Numbered from the stretch's first letter, positions 8,274 to 19,265 are shown. The stretch: 64,000 nt of DNA from Roseitalea sp. (GCA_017642895.1 JAEPON010000001.1:124001-188000), one strand, 5' to 3'. Notes: a model not told the origin generated them from the letters alone. Program-made: numbers and translations.

Positions 8274-9503
8274 TCAGCCCTTCACGCTGCCGGCGGTCAG
8301 CCCGGAGACGAGGAACCGCTCGAACCACAAAAACAGGACCAGCACCGGCACGGTCGCGATCACGGCGCCGGCCATCAGATGCTGGCGCGGCACTTCCGAT
8401 GAATCGAGCGAATAGACGCCGCGCGCCAGCGTGAACAGATCGATATTGTCCAGGAACATGAAGGCGAACAGGAACTCGTTCCAGGCGATCATGAAGACAT
8501 AGAGCGCCACCGAGGCGAGCGCCGGCAGCGACAGCGGCAGCGTGATTTTCGAGATCACGCCGGCGCGCGTCAGCCCGTCCATCAGGCCCGCTTCCTCAAG
8601 TTCGGACGGAATGCCTCGGAAATAGCCCTGCAGCATGTAGAGCGCGACGGGGATCGTCGTTGCCGGATAGACGATCAGGAGCCCGGTCAGCGTGTTGCGC
8701 AGCCCGAGCTGCGAGAAGACCGCATAAAGCGGAATGACCAGCACGATCGCAGGCACCATGTAGATCATCAGGATCGAACGCGACAGAAAGGCCTGTCCGG
8801 GAAAGCGCAGCCGCGCCACCGCATAGGCGCCGGGCACCGCAAAGGCCAGCGTGATGATCACCGTGCCGACCGCAACGAAGGCCGTGTTCATCAGGAAGGT
8901 GCCGAAATTGTAGATGGTGAAAAGTTCGATGTATGAGCGGAAGAGCCCGGCAAAGCCTTGCCCGAGATCGAGCGAGAAATCCAGAGGATTGGCAATCAGT
9001 TGTGCCTGGTTCTTCAGGCTCGTCATGACCATGACGTAAAAGGGCAGGGCGACCAGCACGGTGAAGAACACAAGGCCAAGGCCCTTGGCGAGGCGGATGA
9101 CGATCACCTCGAACTGGTAGCGGGTCAGCCGGTCGGACGGTTGACCATGGACGCAGGCGTGGACGCCGAACCAGGTCAGGCCGACAAAGGCGGCAAAAGC
9201 GACGAACTGTGCCACGGGGACCGTGCCGAGCGACAGGCCGAGCGGTGCCCCGAAGGTGAAGACGACGAGCACGATGCCGACCGTGGCGATGGCCGCGATC
9301 GTCAGCCCCGGCGTGCGCGTCTCGGGCCGGAACGCCATGATCAGCGCGCCGCATGCCGCGCCCGCCAGCATCGCAGCGCCGACCGGTGGCACCGTGATCG
9401 CCCCCGAGACCAGCATGAAGGTGACCGCGATGACGATCATCCAGACAAGGCCCCAGATGGCGCCCGCGACCAGTCCCGTCAGCGTGCCGAGCCCCGGTGC
9501 CAT
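8274..9503 (-). CDS. ABC sugar permease, MalG/AglG type with N-terminal multi-pass extension
   Basis: Inner-membrane permease of a carbohydrate ABC importer. The C-terminal 280 residues are a standard MalG-type domain beginning near LAKGLGLVFFTVLVALPFYVMVMTSLKN and carrying the ATPase-coupling EAA loop (LEEAGLMDGLTRAG, then ITLPLSLP). At 409 residues it is longer than usual MalG proteins (about 280-300): the first 130 residues contain about four extra hydrophobic segments. Rhizobial AglG proteins are also longer than MalG, so part of this extension may be a subfamily trait. The start overlaps the preceding permease stop as ATGA. Confidence 0.88.
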   Translation of the reverse strand: MAPGLGTLTGLVAGAIWGLVWMIVIAVTFMLVSGAITVPPVGAAMLAGAACGALIMAFRPETRTPGLTIAAIATVGIVLVVFTFGAPLGLSLGTVPVAQFVAFAAFVGLTWFGVHACVHGQPSDRLTRYQFEVIVIRLAKGLGLVFFTVLVALPFYVMVMTSLKNQAQLIANPLDFSLDLGQGFAGLFRSYIELFTIYNFGTFLMNTAFVAVGTVIITLAFAVPGAYAVARLRFPGQAFLSRSILMIYMVPAIVLVIPLYAVFSQLGLRNTLTGLLIVYPATTIPVALYMLQGYFRGIPSELEEAGLMDGLTRAGVISKITLPLSLPALASVALYVFMIAWNEFLFAFMFLDNIDLFTLARGVYSLDSSEVPRQHLMAGAVIATVPVLVLFLWFERFLVSGLTAGSVKG

Positions 9504-10834
9504 CAGCCTTCATCCTGCGGTGAATATTTGAAGATGATCAGCGAGAAGCACAAAAGGACGAGGAAGACGACCACCGCCACCGCCGCGCCGGCGCCAAGGT
9601 TGGAGACGGCGAACGCCTGCTCATAGACATTGACCGTCATGGTGCGTGTGCCCGCCGCGCCGCCGGTCAGAAGGAAGATGTCGTCGAAATTGTTGAAGGT
9701 CCAAATGAAGCGCAAAAGGAACAAGATCGCCAGAATGCCGACAAGTTGCGGCAGCGAGATGTGCCAGAACTGCTGCAGAGGCGTCGCGCCGTCGATTTCA
9801 GCGGCTTCGTACATGTCCGACGAGATCGACTGCATCCTCGCCAGGATGAACAGGAAAGCGAGCGGGAAGCTGCGCCACGCCTCGATCGCGATCACCGCCG
9901 ACAGCGCCACGGGGAAGTTGATCGTCAGCCCAAAAAAGTCGAGCGGCACGGCGCGCTGGCCAAGGAAATTGATCGGCTCGTTGAGCACGCCCATCTGGCG
10001 CAGGATCGCGTTCAGCGTGCCGGAGAACGGGTCGAGCAGCAGCACCCAGGTGAAGGCGACGGCGATCACCGGCGCCACATAGGGGAAGAGGAACAGGCCG
10101 CGCAGCACCGTGCGGCCGCGAAAGGCGGTGTTGAGCATCTGCGCGGCGAACAGGCCCAGCACCAGCGCGCCGAGCGTGGCGAAGATCGTGTAATAGATCG
10201 TCACGCGCAGGACGTGCCAGAACTCGGCGGCCGAAAACACCCTGGTGAAGTTCTCGAAGGTGAAGTCGAGGCTGGTCAGCACATTGTCCGATGTGGCGCG
10301 GCTCGTCGCCTCGCTGTCGCGCGGCCGGACGGGATCGTCGATATAGGCCTGCGTGGCCGTCACCTCGATGCGGATGCGGTCGCGAAAGCGCGGTTCCACT
10401 TCGCCGAGCGCACAATCGAGGCGCTGTCCATCCAGCGTGCAGCGCGGGTCGAGATCGCCGGCCGGTTCAAGCCCTTCGGGGAGCGTGTCCGCAAAGCCCG
10501 CATCGCGCAGCGGCGCATCCTGGGAGGAATTGCGGACGCGATATTCGATCGTCGCCACATCGCCGGCCACGTCGAGATCGCCGCGCAGGCGTTCATTGAC
10601 GAACAGGCTGGCGGGCCTGAGATCGCCCAGCCCGACAGGCTTGAACGAGATCCAGAAATTGGCGAACAGCGGCAGCAGGACCACCGCCATGACGATGGCG
10701 AAGGTCGGCAGCAGCATCGAATAGGCAAGGTTCCGCTCGCGTCGGGCGAGGGCCCCCAACGTCCGGGGCGGCGCAACGGCAGAGGCCGGCGGCGCTGCGT
10801 CAAGCGATTGGTCGGCGTGATCGGTGGTGGCCAT
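9503..10834 (-). CDS. ABC sugar permease, MalF/AglF type with periplasmic DUF11-like insert
   Basis: First permease of the importer, 443 residues. A cytosolic N-terminus (1-35) leads to membrane helix 1 (YSMLLPTFAIVMAVVLLPLF). Residues about 80-165 then form a large periplasmic loop with features of a DUF11/Ig-like domain: ATIEYRVRNSSQDAPL, FADTLPEGLEPAG, a C...C pair (PRCTLDG, LDCALGEVEP) and IRIEVTA. Helices 2-6 follow, with the EAA coupling loop YEAAEIDGATPLQQFWHISLP. MalF of enterics also has a large periplasmic P2 loop that contacts the binding protein, so this insert may play the same role with a different fold. Partner of the 8274 permease. Confidence 0.9.
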   Translation of the reverse strand: MATTDHADQSLDAAPPASAVAPPRTLGALARRERNLAYSMLLPTFAIVMAVVLLPLFANFWISFKPVGLGDLRPASLFVNERLRGDLDVAGDVATIEYRVRNSSQDAPLRDAGFADTLPEGLEPAGDLDPRCTLDGQRLDCALGEVEPRFRDRIRIEVTATQAYIDDPVRPRDSEATSRATSDNVLTSLDFTFENFTRVFSAAEFWHVLRVTIYYTIFATLGALVLGLFAAQMLNTAFRGRTVLRGLFLFPYVAPVIAVAFTWVLLLDPFSGTLNAILRQMGVLNEPINFLGQRAVPLDFFGLTINFPVALSAVIAIEAWRSFPLAFLFILARMQSISSDMYEAAEIDGATPLQQFWHISLPQLVGILAILFLLRFIWTFNNFDDIFLLTGGAAGTRTMTVNVYEQAFAVSNLGAGAAVAVVVFLVLLCFSLIIFKYSPQDEG

Positions 10835-10853
10835 GAGCGGCTGCCGGCGAACG

Positions 10854-10879
10854 GCCGGGCGGACAGAAATCCGCCCGGC
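10854..10879 (-). terminator. Intercistronic stem-loop after the binding-protein gene
   Basis: GCCGGGCGGA and TCCGCCCGGC (10-bp perfect arms, six-base loop) lie between the binding-protein stop (10890) and the first permease start (10834). No T tract follows, so it looks like an mRNA-stabilising or partially attenuating hairpin as in malE-malF. Confidence 0.6.
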
Positions 10880-10889
10880 GTGAACGCGC

Positions 10890-12233
10890 TTACTCGATGG
10901 CGCCCAGTTCTTCGTTCATCTGCGCGACGGCCGCCGCGCCGTCGATTTCGCCGTCGATATATTGGCGCACGATGCGGTTGATGACCTGGCTGTTGATCAT
11001 CTTCGAGGCCAGCGACAATTGCCCTTCGGTGACGCCCCAGCGCGCTGCCGTTTCAAGCCCGCCGGTGATCCGCGCCACGGTTTCGGCGGGGTAGACATCG
11101 GACAGCGGCGCCTTGCGGTCGACACCGACGGGCAGTTGCGCCCAGCCCTCGACGAACTTGTTCGGCTCGTCCGCCGTGCCGGTACGCACCGGGAACTTGC
11201 CTTCCGGCGCGATCGAGAGTGTGTCCATATAACCGTCATCCATCGAGAACTTGACGAACTCGGCCGCGACATCGGTGTTGGCATCCGCCGTCACGCCGAA
11301 ATAGCGCACGTCGGCCCAGGCCGCGCCGTCTGGATTGGACGGCCCGGAGAACGTCGTCACCACATCGGTTTTCGAAGCCAGTTCCGTCGAAGTCGGATCG
11401 TCATTGATGGTTGGCGGAGCTGCATCACGCAGGCCGGCCAACTCGTCGAGGATGAAGGGCGACCAGATGATCATCGCCGCCTGACCTGCAAAATAGAGCT
11501 CGCGCGACTGCTGCCAGAACAGTTCGCCGGGCGGCGAGGCTTCGGCCAACGCCTTGTAGAAATCGAGCACTTCCATCGTTGCCGCTTCATCGAGCGCGGC
11601 AAACCCGTCCGCGCCGACCGGCGAGACGCCATTGGCGAGGAACACATGTTCGAGAACCTGGCTCATGAAGTTCTCGTCCACCTTGGTTGCCGCAACGAAA
11701 CCGTACATGTCCGGCGGGCTGTGCAGCGCCTCGATGGCCGCCGTGATGTCTGCGTAAGAGTCCGGCGCTTCGAGGCCCGCCTCATCGAACAGGTCCTTGC
11801 GGTAGACGATCATCTGTGTCCAGCCATCGACCGGCACGGCGGCTGTCAGGCCCTCGAAATCGGCCATGGCGACAGCGCCGGCCTGGAAGGTGCCCGCACC
11901 AAGTTCCTGCACGATATCGTTGTTGGTTTCGGCATCCAGAATGCCCGCCTCGGCCCACGGCAGCACGTATTGCAGCGTGTGATAGATCACGTCGGGCAGA
12001 TCGTTGGCGGCAAAAGCGGCGGTGGCGCGCGTGCCCAGTTCGGACTCCGACACCGGAATGACTTCCACCTCGTGGCCGGTCTGCTCTGCAAAGCGTTGGG
12101 CCATCTGCTCCTGAATCGCGAGGCGTTCGGGTTGATCTTCGGTCGTCCAGAACCGGATCGTGTCGGCGCTTGCCATCGCGGTCATCGAGACCGTGACGAG
12201 AAGGGCTCCGGTCAGTGTCGTCAGGCTTTTCAT
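10890..12233 (-). CDS. Extracellular solute-binding protein, family 1 (sugar ABC importer)
   Basis: Periplasmic binding protein of the importer, 447 residues. A Sec signal peptide (MKSLTTLTGALLVTVSMTA, cleavage after ASA near 23) is followed by the mature domain starting DTIRFWTTEDQPERLAIQEQ. The VPVDGWTQMIVYRKDLFDEAGLEAPDSY block is typical of family 1 carbohydrate-binding proteins, as is GYMDTLSIAPEGKFPVRTG. It is the first gene of the operon and is separated from the permeases by a strong stem-loop. Cargo is probably an alpha-glycoside or glycosylglycerate, inferred from the GH63-like enzyme in the same operon. Confidence 0.92.
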   Translation of the reverse strand: MKSLTTLTGALLVTVSMTAMASADTIRFWTTEDQPERLAIQEQMAQRFAEQTGHEVEVIPVSESELGTRATAAFAANDLPDVIYHTLQYVLPWAEAGILDAETNNDIVQELGAGTFQAGAVAMADFEGLTAAVPVDGWTQMIVYRKDLFDEAGLEAPDSYADITAAIEALHSPPDMYGFVAATKVDENFMSQVLEHVFLANGVSPVGADGFAALDEAATMEVLDFYKALAEASPPGELFWQQSRELYFAGQAAMIIWSPFILDELAGLRDAAPPTINDDPTSTELASKTDVVTTFSGPSNPDGAAWADVRYFGVTADANTDVAAEFVKFSMDDGYMDTLSIAPEGKFPVRTGTADEPNKFVEGWAQLPVGVDRKAPLSDVYPAETVARITGGLETAARWGVTEGQLSLASKMINSQVINRIVRQYIDGEIDGAAAVAQMNEELGAIE

Positions 12234-12422
12234 TCGCTTACCTCCCAGTGCGAAAGACCCCTCTGTCAGCGCAGCAACATTTCCGCTACGCCTCCGTCGG
12301 GGCAGGACAACTCAATTCTTGGTTGTGCTGGGAGCGGGCGCGTATCGACCGCGCGGCCCGGCATGGCGGGCAAGGGCTTTGCACCATCTTGTCTTCCTCC
12401 CAGATACGGATTTTCTATACTT

Positions 12423-12432
12423 AAAGCGCTTT
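12423..12432. promoter_or_regulatory. LacI-type operator candidate in the divergent region 12234-12570
   Basis: AAAGCGCTTT is a perfect palindrome with a central CG, the hallmark of LacI-family operators, and lies 190 bases upstream of the binding-protein gene. The 337-base gap between this operon and the adenine deaminase gene holds no other feature I can support. No LacI gene lies in the window, so the regulator would be encoded elsewhere. Confidence 0.4.
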
Positions 12433-12570
12433 GGGAATCAAGGTTGGTGACCGGTCGTGATGGCGAATCGGATGGTGAATACCGGCGATGATCCTTGCCA
12501 TATCGCGCTTTGCAGGCGCCCGGAGGCATGACACAGTACCGGCACATCACAAGCAAACGGGGAATTACCG

Positions 12571-14375
<1,805 letters not shown>

Positions 14376-14379
<4 letters not shown>

Positions 14380-15233
14380 TCGGTGACACCGTCCATCGCG
14401 CCGATCTTGACGAGATACGCGCCTTTTATGCCACCCTTGTGGCCGAGGCAGCCAGATGTTCCGACCCGCGCATCGAACGCGCCTTTGCAATGGTGCCGCG
14501 CGAGGCATTCCTACCACCGGGGCCTTGGGAGATGATGGCTCGTTTCGACCGCCATGTTCGGACGCCGAGCGCGGATCCCGCCTATCTCTATCGGACCAAC
14601 ATGGTCATCGCCCTGGATTCCGCGAAAGGGATCAACAATGGCGAGCCGGTGCTCCACGCGTCATGGATGCAGGCCGTCGCACCCGCGCCCGGAGAGCGCA
14701 TCTGCCATATCGGCGCGGGAACGGGCTACTACACGGCCATCCTGTCGATCTTGGTGGTGCCGGGCGGCACCGTGACCGCCTTTGAAATCGAGCCGGCGCT
14801 CGCAGCCATGGCGCAAGCGGCACTTGAACCCTATGAGGGCGTCACGCTGGTCAAGGCCGACGCCACCGCTGCCGACCTGCCCGAAAGCGACGTCATCTAC
14901 GTCAATGCCGGCGTTGCCGCACCGCCTCTCTCCTGGCTGAAGGCGCTCGCGCCCGGTGGACGCTTGATCTTTCCCTGGCGGCCGAGCGACGAGGTGGCAC
15001 TGGCGGTGACGGTTCGGCGGTGTGCGCGCGGGTTCGCGGTCAAACCTTTGATGCCGGCCTTCTTCATCCCCTGTGTGCGGCGGGACGATCAAGGCCGGAC
15101 GGACAAGGCACCCGATGCGCAAGCGGCGCGTTCGGCGCGCTCTCTTTGGTTGACCGGCCATCGCCCACCGGACGAAACCGCTGTCGCGGTCTTTCATGAC
15201 GTTTGGTTCTCGTCCGAACGGCTGGCGGGTTAG
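14376..15233 (+). CDS. Protein-L-isoaspartate O-methyltransferase-like SAM-dependent methyltransferase
   Basis: 285 residues with a Rossmann-type methyltransferase core. The N-terminal IERAFAMVPREAFLPPGPW block and the SAM motif ERICHIGAGTGYYTAILS (from about residue 107) match PCMT-like proteins, as do VTAFEIEPALA (acidic ribose-binding residue) and LKALAPGGRLIFPW. The usual PCMT sequence G(S/T)GYQ-like loop is altered here, and the motif S/T-x-P is replaced around LDSAKGINNGEPVLHA, so a true isoaspartate repair role is uncertain. Translationally coupled to adenine deaminase (GTGA overlap); no functional link is obvious. Confidence 0.78.
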
Positions 15234-15240
15234 CGAATGG

Positions 15241-16695
15241 TCAATCCCGCCAGAAGGCCGGCGACAACAGCACCAGGACCGTGAACAGTTCCAGCCGGCC
15301 GAGCAGCATGCCGAAGGACAGGATCCATTTGGCGCTGTCTTCGAGCGGGCCGAAATTGCCCGCCGGGCCGATCACATCGCCAAGCCCCGGGCCGACATTG
15401 GAAAGCGCCGTCAACGCGCCGGAAAACGCGGTGACAAGATCGGCGCCCGTCATCGCCACCAGCACCGTGCCGATGCCAACCAGCATGAAGAAGGTGCCGA
15501 AATACATCATCGTCACATACTGCGTCTGGTCGGGAATCGAAACCGAACCCGAGCGCACTGTGCGGATGGCGTGCGGATAGATGAAGGTTTCCAGCGACCG
15601 TTTGATGATGCCGAACAGGACAATCCAGCGCGATGCCTTGATGCCGCCGGTGGTCGAGCCAGCGCAGCCGCCCAGAACGGTCGCCACCAGGATCAGCGCG
15701 ATCGTGAATGTGTTCCATTCCATGTAGTTGTCGACCGCATAGCCCGTCGTCGTGACGATCGAGACGACGGTGAACACGGCGTTGGTGAACCCCTCACGGA
15801 ACTCGATCGTGTCGGAAATGTCCAGTTGCAGCGACAGAAGGACCGCCAGAAACGTCACATAGCCGAGCATGACGATGACCTGATTGTCGCGGAATGCGTC
15901 GAACCGGGCGCGCAGCGCCAGAAGAATGAGCGCTGTGAAGGGCAGGGCGGCGATGATCATGAAGATGATCGCGACCCAATGTGTCCAGGGGTTGGTGAAG
16001 AAGCCGAACGACCGGTCATGGGTCGAAAATCCGCCCGATGCCATCGTCGTCATGGCGTGGTTGATCGCATCGAACCCGCTCATGCCCGACCAGGCATAAA
16101 GCGACGCGCACAGCAGCGTCAGCGCCGCATAAATGCCGACCACTGAATAGGCATAGGTGGAAAAGCGGGCGAACGGCCGGTCGTAACGGTCGGACGATTC
16201 GATCTTGAAGAAGCTGGCGCCCCCGATCTTCAGGAATGGCAGGATGAACAGGCCCAGCACGATCACGCCAAGGCCGCCGATCCATTGCAGCATGGACCGC
16301 CACAGCAGGATGCCCGGCGGCATCGTGTCGAGCCCCGTCAGCACGGTCGAGCCAGACGCCGTGGCGCCCGAAACCGCCTCAAAGAACGCGTCCGCGATGC
16401 TGATGTCGATGGTGGCGAACATGAAGGGCACGGCCGCGGCGGCCGAAAACGTGAGCCACAACAGGTTGACGACGAGAAAGGTGAACCGTGTCGAAACGAC
16501 CGGCGGACCGGAGCGGGTGGCCACCGCGACGAGCGCGGCGATGCCCCCGATCATCGCCGCCGACGCGGCGAACACCTTCCAATCCTCATTGTTGTAATAG
16601 AGGTCGACCAGGCCCGGGATCAGCATCATGGTCGCCAGATAGAAGGCGAAGATCGCGCTCACATGCACCGCGCTGCGCAGCATGTTGGCATTCAT
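15241..16695 (-). CDS. trkH: Trk-type potassium uptake protein TrkH
   Basis: Integral membrane K+ translocating subunit, 484 residues from ATG at 16695. Four pore repeats are recognisable, including ASGSTVLTGLDTMPPGILLW, TMASGGFSTHD, TTTGYAVDNY and ALSNVGPGLGDVIGPAGN; the TTGGIKASR stretch is typical of TrkH/KtrB proteins. An upstream in-frame extension to 16809 is Arg-rich and lacks family features, so it was excluded. Convergent with the methyltransferase gene. TrkA is not in the window. Confidence 0.94.
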   Translation of the reverse strand: MNANMLRSAVHVSAIFAFYLATMMLIPGLVDLYYNNEDWKVFAASAAMIGGIAALVAVATRSGPPVVSTRFTFLVVNLLWLTFSAAAAVPFMFATIDISIADAFFEAVSGATASGSTVLTGLDTMPPGILLWRSMLQWIGGLGVIVLGLFILPFLKIGGASFFKIESSDRYDRPFARFSTYAYSVVGIYAALTLLCASLYAWSGMSGFDAINHAMTTMASGGFSTHDRSFGFFTNPWTHWVAIIFMIIAALPFTALILLALRARFDAFRDNQVIVMLGYVTFLAVLLSLQLDISDTIEFREGFTNAVFTVVSIVTTTGYAVDNYMEWNTFTIALILVATVLGGCAGSTTGGIKASRWIVLFGIIKRSLETFIYPHAIRTVRSGSVSIPDQTQYVTMMYFGTFFMLVGIGTVLVAMTGADLVTAFSGALTALSNVGPGLGDVIGPAGNFGPLEDSAKWILSFGMLLGRLELFTVLVLLSPAFWRD

Positions 16696-16826
16696 TGGGC
16701 CGTTTGCTCCCCGGTCCGTTTCGCGCCGCACGCTCCGGCCATTGGCAAAGCGCGTCTGGCGCGTATACACGGTGCGTCGCGCCAATGCCAAAGACTTTCG
16801 CCGGCGCACAAAGGGGATGAGGCGTC

Positions 16827-18095
16827 ATGGACATTGGCGATCCGGCTCGGTTCGAAAGCGGTGTGCGCGCCGCGCACGAGGCCATGCGCGGCCTTTTTCC
16901 ACCGACGCCGCTTCAGGAAAACACGTTCTTGTCGGAGCGGTATGGCGCCCGCATCCTGCTCAAGCGCGAGGATTTGTCGCCTGTCCGCTCCTACAAGATC
17001 CGCGGCGCGTTCAATTTCCTGCGCAAGCACATCGGAGCGGATGCGCCCGCCGGCTTCGTCTGTGCGTCCGCCGGCAATCATGCGCAGGGCTTTGCCTATG
17101 TCTGCCGCCATTTCGCCCGTCGCGGGACCGTCTTCATGCCGGTGACCACGCCGCAGCAGAAGATCGACAAGACACGTGCCTTTGGCGGCGATTTCGTCGA
17201 TATCGAGCTGGTGGGCGACATATTCGATGTCTGCAACCAGGCAGCCCTCGATTTTGCGGACGCGAACGGGGCGCTGATGGTGCCGCCCTTCGATCATGCC
17301 GACATTATCGAAGGACAGGCCACGGTGGCTCTGGAGATTGCCGGGCAATTGCCGGCGGACGCGACGCTCGACCGCCTTCATGTCGCCGTGGGCGGTGGCG
17401 GGCTGGCCAGCGGCATGACGCTGCTGCTCGAGGCTTTGGGTTTGGCGCCGCAAATGATGCTGATCGAGCCGAGGGGTGCGCCGAGCCTGAAAAAGTCGCT
17501 TGAGAAGGGCGGGCGGGCACGCCTGCCGCGGATCGACAATTTTGTCGATGGCGCCGCGGTCGCCGAAGTCGGTGCCCACACATTCGAGGTTTTGCGGCGC
17601 TACCGCGCCGACGATGTCACGCTGGTGGATGAGGACCGCCTGTGCGCGACGATCATCGAGATGCTCAATGTCGAGGGCGTTGTGCTCGAACCCGCCGGTG
17701 CCCTGTCGATCGATGCCCTTCGGGACGTGCCGGAGCGCGACCTTCGCGGCAAGACGGTGGTTTGCGTCGCATCGGGCGGGAACTTCGATTTCGAGCGCCT
17801 ACCGGACGTCAAGGAACGGGCCCTGCGCCATGCAGGGCTGAAAAAATACTTCATCCTGCGTCTGCCGCAGCGGCCGGGCGCCTTGCGCGATTTTCTCGAC
17901 CTGCTCGGCCCCGATGACGATATCAGCCGGTTCGAATATCTCAAGAAATCGGCGCGCAATTTCGGCTCGATCCTGATCGGCATCGAAACCCGCGATGCCG
18001 CCAATTTCATCGGCCTGATGGCGCGCATGACCGATGCGGGCTTTGTCTGGCAGGACATCACCGACAATGAACTGGTCGCCGGCGTTCTTGTGTGA
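16827..18095 (+). CDS. ilvA: Threonine dehydratase (threonine ammonia-lyase)
   Basis: PLP enzyme converting threonine to 2-oxobutanoate, the first step toward isoleucine. 422 residues, the short form with one ACT-like C-terminal domain. PLP lysine is K57 in PVRSYKIRGAFN; SAGNHAQGFA (asparagine loop near 86) and the glycine-rich GGGGLASG (phosphate cup) are intact. The C-terminal block LKKYFILRLPQRPGALRDFL begins the regulatory domain at about 337, matching the shorter biosynthetic class. The stop codon directly abuts the stop of the convergent transporter gene at 18096. Confidence 0.95.
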   Translation: MDIGDPARFESGVRAAHEAMRGLFPPTPLQENTFLSERYGARILLKREDLSPVRSYKIRGAFNFLRKHIGADAPAGFVCASAGNHAQGFAYVCRHFARRGTVFMPVTTPQQKIDKTRAFGGDFVDIELVGDIFDVCNQAALDFADANGALMVPPFDHADIIEGQATVALEIAGQLPADATLDRLHVAVGGGGLASGMTLLLEALGLAPQMMLIEPRGAPSLKKSLEKGGRARLPRIDNFVDGAAVAEVGAHTFEVLRRYRADDVTLVDEDRLCATIIEMLNVEGVVLEPAGALSIDALRDVPERDLRGKTVVCVASGGNFDFERLPDVKERALRHAGLKKYFILRLPQRPGALRDFLDLLGPDDDISRFEYLKKSARNFGSILIGIETRDAANFIGLMARMTDAGFVWQDITDNELVAGVLV

Positions 18096-19265
18096 CTATT
18101 CGGCCGCGTCCCTGTCGGGAAGGATGAGATTGTCGCCCGGCGTGCCGGGCTTGCCCGACACCGCATCGCGGATCGGCCGCTCATGGCGCTTGGGTGGAAT
18201 GCGCCCGTTGCGCGACAGCAGCACGGCAACCGGGCGCGTGCCGTCGAACTCCGACAGGATGATGACGAGGATCGCCATGATCGGCACGGACAGAAGCGCC
18301 CCGGCAATACCCCAGAGCGACGCCCAGCTTGCCAGCGACATCAGGATGACGAACGGGCTGAGATTGAGCGAACGTCCCATCAGGGAGGGTTCGAGCACGC
18401 TTCCGACAAAGACCTGGCACGCAGTCAGGGCCAGGAAGATGCCAAGCACCGTGCCCCAGTCGCCGAACTGGACGATGGCGATTGCGGTGGGAAACAGAAC
18501 GCCGAGGAACGAGCCGACATAGGGCACGAAATTCATCAGCGCGATCAGAACGCCCCAGAACGCGGCGAAATCGAGCGCCATGAACGCCATGATGGCGTAG
18601 CACATCAGCCCCAGGATCAGGTTGATCAGCGTCTTGGTGGCAAGATAGTCGCCGATACGGGTGTTGATCACCGAAACGACTTCAATAACGCGGCGTGAAT
18701 GGTCCGGGTCGTCCGTCAGGCGCTTTGACTTGCGTTCGAAGGCTTGTCGCTCGGCCAGCGCAAAGCCGGTATAGACGAACACCACCATCATCGTCCCGAC
18801 GAGTACGCCCACCGACGTGACCGTCGAGCCGATCAGCGATTGCAGGGAGACCCCGCCCAGAATGTCGCGCCGCAGCGTCTCCCAGGTCGGTTCGGTCTCA
18901 AAGCCGAACTCCTCGCCGAAGCTGCGCCAAAGGCCCTGGATGATGCCAAGCAGGCGCTCCTGATAGATCGGCGCAAGTGCCAGAAGCTGGTTGATGTTGG
19001 AGATGATCAGCCAGACGAAGGCGCCGACAATCAGGATGATGACGAGGATCGAAATCGCAAAGCGCAGCGGCGAGGGGATCAGCGGCCCGATCACGGGAAT
19101 GCGCTTCATGTACTGGGCAAGCGCGGTGACGATATAGGCCAGGATGATGCTGGCAATCACCGGAATGATGATGTTCTGGCCGATATACAGGATCCAGCCG
19201 ATCATCAGCGCGAGCGCGAGCCCGAAGACGAAGTTGCGGAACCGGTCGTGGCGTTCTGAGATCAT
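18096..19265 (-). CDS. AI-2E family (PerM-type) membrane transporter
   Basis: 389 residues, about eight membrane segments. Family features: GWILYIGQNIIIPVIASIILAY at the N-terminus, the long periplasmic/cytosolic helical segment, FWGVLIALMNFVPYVGSFLG, and SLNLSPFVILMSLASWASLWGIAGALLSVPI. ATG at 19265 has AGGAG five bases upstream, so the upstream reading to 19382 was rejected. PerM relatives export small molecules or ions; substrate unknown. Its stop codon abuts that of ilvA with no gap. Confidence 0.9.
   Translation of the reverse strand: MISERHDRFRNFVFGLALALMIGWILYIGQNIIIPVIASIILAYIVTALAQYMKRIPVIGPLIPSPLRFAISILVIILIVGAFVWLIISNINQLLALAPIYQERLLGIIQGLWRSFGEEFGFETEPTWETLRRDILGGVSLQSLIGSTVTSVGVLVGTMMVVFVYTGFALAERQAFERKSKRLTDDPDHSRRVIEVVSVINTRIGDYLATKTLINLILGLMCYAIMAFMALDFAAFWGVLIALMNFVPYVGSFLGVLFPTAIAIVQFGDWGTVLGIFLALTACQVFVGSVLEPSLMGRSLNLSPFVILMSLASWASLWGIAGALLSVPIMAILVIILSEFDGTRPVAVLLSRNGRIPPKRHERPIRDAVSGKPGTPGDNLILPDRDAAE

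Noticed and set aside
15233..15240. Possible small gene between the methyltransferase and trkH
   Set aside because: Only seven bases separate the convergent stops; nothing can be encoded.
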